A DNA stretch of 64,000 nucleotides from Pseudomonadota bacterium. GTDB taxonomy: Bacteria; Pseudomonadota; Alphaproteobacteria; Rhodobacterales; Rhodobacteraceae. A program made the position numbers and the translations under genes. This document shows, piece after piece, positions 59,558 through 64,000 of the stretch (position 1 is its first letter; each line of letters begins with the position of its first letter). The notes under the pieces are model-generated. The model did no database searches, was not told the origin of the DNA, and saw nothing but the letters and a program-made list of their open reading frames with translations. Location of the stretch: assembly GCA_038533575.1 (NCBI GenBank), contig JBCAYL010000001.1:186001-250000 (forward strand), in the 5' to 3' direction.

Positions 59558-61510
59558 CTAAACATCCAACTCCTTCACAAACCGTGCGTTCTCCTGGATG
59601 TACTGGAACCTCAGTTCCGGCTTCTTCCCCATCAGTCGCTCCACGAGATCGCCCGTCTCGCCGAGGGCGTCTTCGTCTATGGTCACGCGGATCAGCTTGC
59701 GGGTCTCGGGGTTCATCGTGGTCTCTTTGAGGTCCTTGGCGTCCATTTCGCCGAGGCCCTTGAAGCGGCTCACGTCGATCTTGCCTTTGCCGCCGAGCCC
59801 CTTCTCCAGCCACGCGTCGCGCTCGCGCTCGTCGATGCAGTAGACGCGGCGCGCGCCTTGGGTGAGGCGGTAGAGGGGGGGGCAGGCCAGATACAAATGC
59901 CCGGCGTCGATGAGCGGGCGCATCTGCGTGAAAAAGAACGTCATCAGGAGCGAGGCGATGTGGGCGCCGTCGACGTCGGCATCCGTCATGATGATGATCT
60001 TCTCGTAGCGCAGGTCGTCGAGGTTGAACTTCGTGCCGAGGCCGCAGCCCAGCGCATCGCAGAGGTCCTTGATCTCCGCGTTGGTGGAGATCTTGGACGA
60101 CGCGGCGCCGAGCACGTTGAGCACCTTGCCGCGGAGGGGGAGCATGGCCTGGTATTTGCGGTCCCGCGCCATCTTGCCCGAGCCGCCGGCGCTGTCGCCC
60201 TCGACGATGAAGAGCTCCGTGCCCTCGCGCTGAGACCGTGAGCAATCGACGAGCTTGCCGGGGAGGCGGAGCTTTTTCGTCGCAGATTTCCGCGCGGTTT
60301 CCTTCTCCTGGCGGCGGCGCAGGCGCTCTTCGGCGCGCAGGATGAGGAAATCGAGGATCGCGCCCGCGGATTTCGTGTCGTTGGCCAGCCAGTTGTCAAA
60401 GCGGTCGCGGACGGCGGCTTCCACGAGCTTTTGTGCCTCCACGGTGGCGAGGCGGTCCTTCGTCTGGCCCACGAATTCGGGCTCGCGGATGAAGCAGCTG
60501 ACCAGCGCGCAGCCCCCGGTCGTGAGGTCCTCTCTGGTGATCTGCGCGGCTTTCTTGTTGTTCGCGAGCTCACCGTAAGCGCGCAGGCCCTTGAGGATCG
60601 CCGCCCAGAAGCCCGCCTCGTGCGTGCCGCCCTCGGGCGTTGGGACGGTGTTGCAATAGGAGCCGATGAAGCCGTCGCGGGCGGGCGTCCAGTTGATCGC
60701 CCACTCGACCTTGCCGGGCGTGTTGAACCGCTCCTGGAAGTCTACGGTGCCGGAGAAGGGCGCGTCGGCGTAGGTGGTGGCCGCGCCCAGCGTCTCGGTG
60801 AGGTAGTCGGTCAGCCCGCCGGGGAAGTGGAAGGTGGCCTCTTGCGGCGTCTCTCCGTCGCTGATCGCGGATTTCCAGCGGATCTCGACGCCCGAGAAGA
60901 GGTAGGCTTTCGAGCGGATGGATTTGAAGAGCCGCGCGGGCTTGAAGCGATGGTGGCCGAAGATCTCTTCGTCAGCGTGGAAGGTGACGGTCGTGCCGCG
61001 ACGGTTGGGCGCGCTGCCCACCTCCGCTACCGGGCCGAGCGGCACCCCGCGGGAAAAGCGTTGCTCGTAGAGCGTGCGGTCGCGGGCGACCTGCACGACC
61101 ATGCTGTCGCTGAGTGCATTGACCACCGAGGCACCCACGCCGTGGAGGCCGCCAGAGGTCTGGTAAGCCTTGCCGGAGAACTTGCCGCCCGCGTGGAGCG
61201 TGCAGAGGATCACCTCGAGCGCGCTCTTGTCCGGAAATTTCGGGTGCGGGTCGATGGGGATGCCGCGGCCATTGTCGCGGATGGTGATGGTGTAATCTTC
61301 GTGGAGCTCCACCTCGATCCGGTTGGCGTGGCCGGCGACGGCCTCGTCCATGGAATTGTCGAGCACCTCGGCCACCATGTGATGCAGCGCGCGCTCGTCG
61401 GTACCGCCGATATACATGCCTGGGCGTTTGCGGACCGGCTCGAGCCCCTCGAGGACTTCGATGGCGCTCGCGTCATAGGTCTCGGAAGCCGCGTTCAGCA
61501 GATCGTTCAT
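59558..61510 (-). CDS. parE: DNA topoisomerase IV subunit B
   Basis: A 650-residue type IIA topoisomerase subunit that, with ParC, decatenates chromosomes. GHKL ATPase domain: EGLEPVRKRPGMYIGG, AEVLDNSMDEA with catalytic Glu48 and Asn52, GRGIPIDPHPKFP. Transducer domain, then TOPRIM with IVEGDSAGGSGKMARDRKYQ and MTDADVDGAHIASLLMTFFF. The absence of long insertions and ending QENARFVKELDV agree with ParE rather than GyrB. ATG 61510 chosen (MNDLLNA). Divergent from dddL by 162 bases. Confidence 0.94.
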   Translation of the reverse strand: MNDLLNAASETYDASAIEVLEGLEPVRKRPGMYIGGTDERALHHMVAEVLDNSMDEAVAGHANRIEVELHEDYTITIRDNGRGIPIDPHPKFPDKSALEVILCTLHAGGKFSGKAYQTSGGLHGVGASVVNALSDSMVVQVARDRTLYEQRFSRGVPLGPVAEVGSAPNRRGTTVTFHADEEIFGHHRFKPARLFKSIRSKAYLFSGVEIRWKSAISDGETPQEATFHFPGGLTDYLTETLGAATTYADAPFSGTVDFQERFNTPGKVEWAINWTPARDGFIGSYCNTVPTPEGGTHEAGFWAAILKGLRAYGELANNKKAAQITREDLTTGGCALVSCFIREPEFVGQTKDRLATVEAQKLVEAAVRDRFDNWLANDTKSAGAILDFLILRAEERLRRRQEKETARKSATKKLRLPGKLVDCSRSQREGTELFIVEGDSAGGSGKMARDRKYQAMLPLRGKVLNVLGAASSKISTNAEIKDLCDALGCGLGTKFNLDDLRYEKIIIMTDADVDGAHIASLLMTFFFTQMRPLIDAGHLYLACPPLYRLTQGARRVYCIDERERDAWLEKGLGGKGKIDVSRFKGLGEMDAKDLKETTMNPETRKLIRVTIDEDALGETGDLVERLMGKKPELRFQYIQENARFVKELDV

Positions 61511-61672
61511 TGGGGTACCGCTCTTTTTTGCTTGGGCTGGATGATGCCATTCCTGCCGGGAGGACGCTAGTGAAATGGGCGCCGGCGCGCTTTTCACCTC
61601 GCACCGTGCAGCCGGGGCTTGCCCGCGGCGGCGGCGGGCGCATATCGACCTCGGAAGAGAGAGGAGAGAGCG

Positions 61673-62344
61673 ATGAACGAGCAGGTGGAGCTGCCCGCTG
61701 GGCAGTCGATCGCGGAGGTGCCGGACTGGCGCTATCTGTGCAAGGAAATCTACGAGCTTTACCGCTTCATGTCCTCGGGGGGCTCAAAGCCGATCCGCGC
61801 CCATCAGCGCGCCGTGCGCGAAGCCATCAACCGCACCTTGAACGCCCAGCCCAGTGTCGTGCTGCGCGCGCCGCATACCCTGCCGGTCACGGCTCATCTC
61901 ACCCGCGCCCTGAGCGAGGGCGGCGACGGCGCCACGCGGCCCGCGGTGCGGGCGCTGCGCGCGGTCGCGGCCGAGCTCGCCTGGGAATACGGCTATGACA
62001 AGATGCCCCGCGGCCTCGCCCGGGCCTACGGCTATGCCGAGATCGCCGGACCGCGCGGCCCCGTTGTCACAGACGAGCTCATCCTCGGCGTCGTGCTCTT
62101 CGCGCCGGGCTGCATCTACCCCGCCCATGCCCACGAGGGGATCTGCGAAAGCTATGTCTGCCTGTCGGGGGCCGTGAGCCAGAACAATCAGGCGGTCTAT
62201 GCCCCGGGCTCTCTCATTTTCAATCCCGCGGGCTCGAAGCACCGCATCACCGTCTCCGACAGCGAGCCTTCCCTGCTGGCCTATGCGTGGACGGGCGCGC
62301 CGGAGCTTCTGCGCGCCAACCACATGGTGCTGCGCCGCCGCTGA
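61673..62344 (+). CDS. dddL: Dimethylsulfoniopropionate lyase DddL
   Basis: A 223-residue cupin enzyme that cleaves DMSP into dimethyl sulfide and acrylate. N-terminal helices (DWRYLCKEIYELYRFMSSGG) precede a C-terminal cupin with YPAHAHEGICESYVCLSGA (149-167), APGSLIFNPAGSKHRIT and LLAYAWTG. His152, His154, Glu159 and His190 are the expected metal and catalytic positions. The SESYVCLSG/ICESYVCLSG pattern is typical of DddL and separates it from DddQ/DddW. Well supported; GAGGAGAG precedes ATG 61673. A GCCCGC/GCGGGC hairpin (61621-61639) lies in its leader. Confidence 0.9.
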   Translation: MNEQVELPAGQSIAEVPDWRYLCKEIYELYRFMSSGGSKPIRAHQRAVREAINRTLNAQPSVVLRAPHTLPVTAHLTRALSEGGDGATRPAVRALRAVAAELAWEYGYDKMPRGLARAYGYAEIAGPRGPVVTDELILGVVLFAPGCIYPAHAHEGICESYVCLSGAVSQNNQAVYAPGSLIFNPAGSKHRITVSDSEPSLLAYAWTGAPELLRANHMVLRRR

Positions 62345-62380
62345 TACTGGCTGCTTGAGAGCTTTAGCGAGTTAGGGCGC

Positions 62381-63040
62381 CTAGCTCGCCGGTGCCGCGG
62401 CGGGCAGGGCTGCGAGCGCCTTGACCATGGGGGTCAGCGCCTCGAAACAGTGGCAGAGCTGGTCCCGAGTGAGGCCGGCATCGTGATCGCGCCAGGCGCT
62501 CAAGCCCTTGCGGCGCAGAAGCGTGGCGTGGGGATGATTCTTGCCGTAAGGCGCGGGCACGCGTTTGAAGCCGGGCTCCGAGATCCTGTAGCCCTCCACC
62601 GAGATCGCATCCATCACGCGGGCCATGGCGGCGCCGTTCTTGTCGATGGCCACGCGCCACGCAGCCATGGCGCCCTTGTCGAAATCAGGCTGCCCGGCCC
62701 CGAGCGTGACGTAGCCGGGCGCGATGCCGAAGAAGTAGGCCGGGGTCACCGGCCCTGCGAAATCCGGGGACCAGAGCATGTGAAGATGCGTGTGATACGG
62801 GCTCTTGTCTTTGGAAAAGCGCAGGTCGCGCTGGGGCCGGAAGAGCTTGGTCGTGATCTTGCGGCCCGACATCCGGTCGAGCGGGCCGCGCATCTCGGAG
62901 AGGAGCTGCTCTGCCGGGGCCTTCAGGCGCTCCTCGTAATCGTCCTTGTGCGCGGCAAACCAGTCTCGCGTGTTGGTCTCTGCGAGGGCGGCGAGGAAGC
63001 TCTGGGCGTCGTAGATCAGCTTCGTCAGCAGGCTGGGCAT
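62381..63040 (-). CDS. DUF2461 (TIGR02453) family protein
   Basis: A 219-residue soluble protein of the DUF2461 family: FLAALAETNTRDWFAAHKDD, KLFRPQRDLRFSKDKSPYH, and a C-terminal KNHPHATLLRRKGLSAW. The RFSKDKxPY and NNxxxWFxxxxxxY patterns are family hallmarks; no activity is known. It converges with dddL, stops 36 bases apart. ATG 63040. Divergent from a MATE exporter gene. Confidence 0.88.
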   Translation of the reverse strand: MPSLLTKLIYDAQSFLAALAETNTRDWFAAHKDDYEERLKAPAEQLLSEMRGPLDRMSGRKITTKLFRPQRDLRFSKDKSPYHTHLHMLWSPDFAGPVTPAYFFGIAPGYVTLGAGQPDFDKGAMAAWRVAIDKNGAAMARVMDAISVEGYRISEPGFKRVPAPYGKNHPHATLLRRKGLSAWRDHDAGLTRDQLCHCFEALTPMVKALAALPAAAPAS

Positions 63041-63097
63041 GGCGGTAGCCTAGCCGATCCTCTTGCCGTTGCAATGTCACAGGCGTAAGCGCACGGC

Positions 63098-64000
63098 ATG
63101 GTGACATGGCGGGAATACATGCCCGAGACGCGCGCGATGCTCGTCCTCGGGCTGCCACTGGCGGGGTCGCTGGTGGCGCAGGTGGCTCTCGGGGCCACCG
63201 ATACGCTCATGATGGGCCGCTACGGCGTGCCCGAGCTCGCGGCGCTGACGGTGGCGACCTCATTTTTCTTCATCCTCTTCCTGGCGGTGTCGGGCTTTGC
63301 CTGGGCCGCGCTGCCCATGATCGCGGCGGCCGCCGAGCGCGGCGATGACCAGGAGGTGCGCCGGGTGACGCGCATGGGCTTCTGGCTGGTGACCGCTTTC
63401 GGGGCGGTCTGCATCCTGCCACTTTGGTTCTCGGAGCCGCTGCTTTTGCTGATGGAGCAAGAGCCGGTCGTGGCCGAGCTCGCGCAGGATTACCTGCGCA
63501 TCGCTTGCTGGGGGATCTTTCCGCAGGTCTGGATCATGGTGATCAAAAGCTACCTGAGCGCGCTCGAGCGCACGGGCATCGTGCTCTGGGTGACGGTCTT
63601 CGCGCTGCTGCCCAACCTCGCGCTGAATTACCTTCTGATCTTCGGCAATTTCGGCGCGCCGGAGCTCGGTGTGCGCGGGGCGGCGGTGGCTACCGTGGTC
63701 GTGGGGCTCATCACTTTCGGGCTCCTTTTGCTCTATGCGCTCCGAACCTTTCCCGAGCACCAGATCCTACGCCGGGTCTGGCGGCCGGACCGGGAGATCC
63801 TAGTGCGTGTCTTCGCGCTGGGCTGGCCCATCGCGCTCACCTCGGTGAGCGAGGTGGGGCTCTTCTTCGCCTCGGCGCTGCTCATGGGCGCGATCGGGCA
63901 GGTGGAGCTCGCCGCCCACGGGGTGGTGCTCAACATCGCCTCGCTCACCTTCGTCGTGCATCTGGGGCTGAGCCAGGCCGCCACGGTGCGCGCGGGGCGC
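63098..64000 (+). CDS. MATE family efflux transporter (cut by window edge)
   Basis: The first 301 codons of a MATE exporter; the gene continues past 64000. Helices with the family pattern are seen: PLAGSLVAQVALGATDTLMMGRYG (helix 1 and loop), QDYLRIACWGIFPQVWIMVI, NLALNYLLIFGNFGAPELGVRGAA and the start of the second half, GWPIALTSVSEVGLFFASALLMG with HGVVLNIASLTF. Na+- or H+-coupled export of cations, drugs or metabolites. Start ATG 63098; GTG 63101 is an alternative. Confidence 0.88.
   Translation, partial: MVTWREYMPETRAMLVLGLPLAGSLVAQVALGATDTLMMGRYGVPELAALTVATSFFFILFLAVSGFAWAALPMIAAAAERGDDQEVRRVTRMGFWLVTAFGAVCILPLWFSEPLLLLMEQEPVVAELAQDYLRIACWGIFPQVWIMVIKSYLSALERTGIVLWVTVFALLPNLALNYLLIFGNFGAPELGVRGAAVATVVVGLITFGLLLLYALRTFPEHQILRRVWRPDREILVRVFALGWPIALTSVSEVGLFFASALLMGAIGQVELAAHGVVLNIASLTFVVHLGLSQAATVRAGR

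Noticed and set aside
1-64000. tRNA genes, CRISPR arrays, prophage or insertion sequences
   Set aside because: No T-loop pattern, no regularly spaced repeats, no transposase, integrase or phage structural gene was found on reading both strands.

Overview
This 64 kb window is a gene-dense, high-GC stretch of chromosome from an alphaproteobacterium, most probably a marine Rhodobacteraceae (Roseobacter-group) species. The signs are a DddL-type DMSP lyase, an HdaA homologue beside ppk, DjlA/TerB-type and DUF4174/DUF6497 proteins typical of that family, a pccB...pccA-DUF4174-scpA methylmalonyl-CoA locus, a short prolyl-tRNA synthetase without the insertion domain, and family-type palindromic intergenic repeats. 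No tRNA, rRNA, CRISPR array, prophage or intact insertion sequence was seen. One structural RNA, RNase P RNA (about 8530-8892), is present.

Layout. 1-3.4 kb (minus): a stress cluster of TerC-family membrane protein, a 27-residue membrane peptide, an XpaC-like protein and TelA-family protein (cut by the left edge), preceded by rluB. 3.4-9.3 kb: tadA, an MBL-fold hydrolase, a ceramidase-like membrane protein, gatCA, a calcium-binding-type lipoprotein overlapping an AmiD-like amidase, rnpB and rpmG. 9.3-14.7 kb: HIT protein, GNAT, small kinase, BI-1, DUF1127/LysR pair, quinone oxidoreductase, XRE regulator. 14.7-20.4 kb: a tightly overlapping run of IMPase/HisN-type phosphatase, 8-oxoguanine deaminase and BisC-type molybdoenzyme, facing a guanine deaminase. 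20.5-31.8 kb: mgtE, 5-formyl-THF cyclo-ligase, YmdB-like phosphoesterase, two EamA transporters, two convergent SLC13-type transporters with RCK_C domains, yebC and a Bcr/CflA efflux pump.

32-40.7 kb: the propionyl-CoA to succinyl-CoA route (pccB, pccA, scpA), interleaved with RidA and five small, mostly exported, uncharacterised proteins. This route could take up carbon from the DMSP lyase product acrylate (dddL at 61.7 kb), although the intermediate acrylate-to-propionyl-CoA genes are not in the window. 40.8-44 kb: VOC, GNAT, DjlA-like co-chaperone, EEP-fold nuclease, a secreted acidic protein. 44-50 kb (minus): a polyphosphate and replication-control operon (AI-2E permease, hdaA, ppk1, VOC, ppx). 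50.2-57 kb: fasciclin protein, proS, a DUF2937-peroxiredoxin-like fusion, lolE/lolD, an Ldh-family dehydrogenase. 57-64 kb: YdcZ-like transporter, HExxH lipoprotein, a PCuAC-like protein without its metal motif, a low-GC DUF2726 gene of probable foreign origin, parE, dddL, a DUF2461 protein and a MATE exporter cut by the right edge.

The most interesting items are the DUF2937-peroxiredoxin fusion whose peroxidatic cysteine is replaced, the oxidised-purine/S-oxide reductase operon, the small-protein set embedded in the propionyl-CoA locus, the 27-residue peptide in the Ter-like cluster, the low-GC DUF2726 gene and two families of palindromic intergenic repeats. None by itself proves a new system; each is given with a test.
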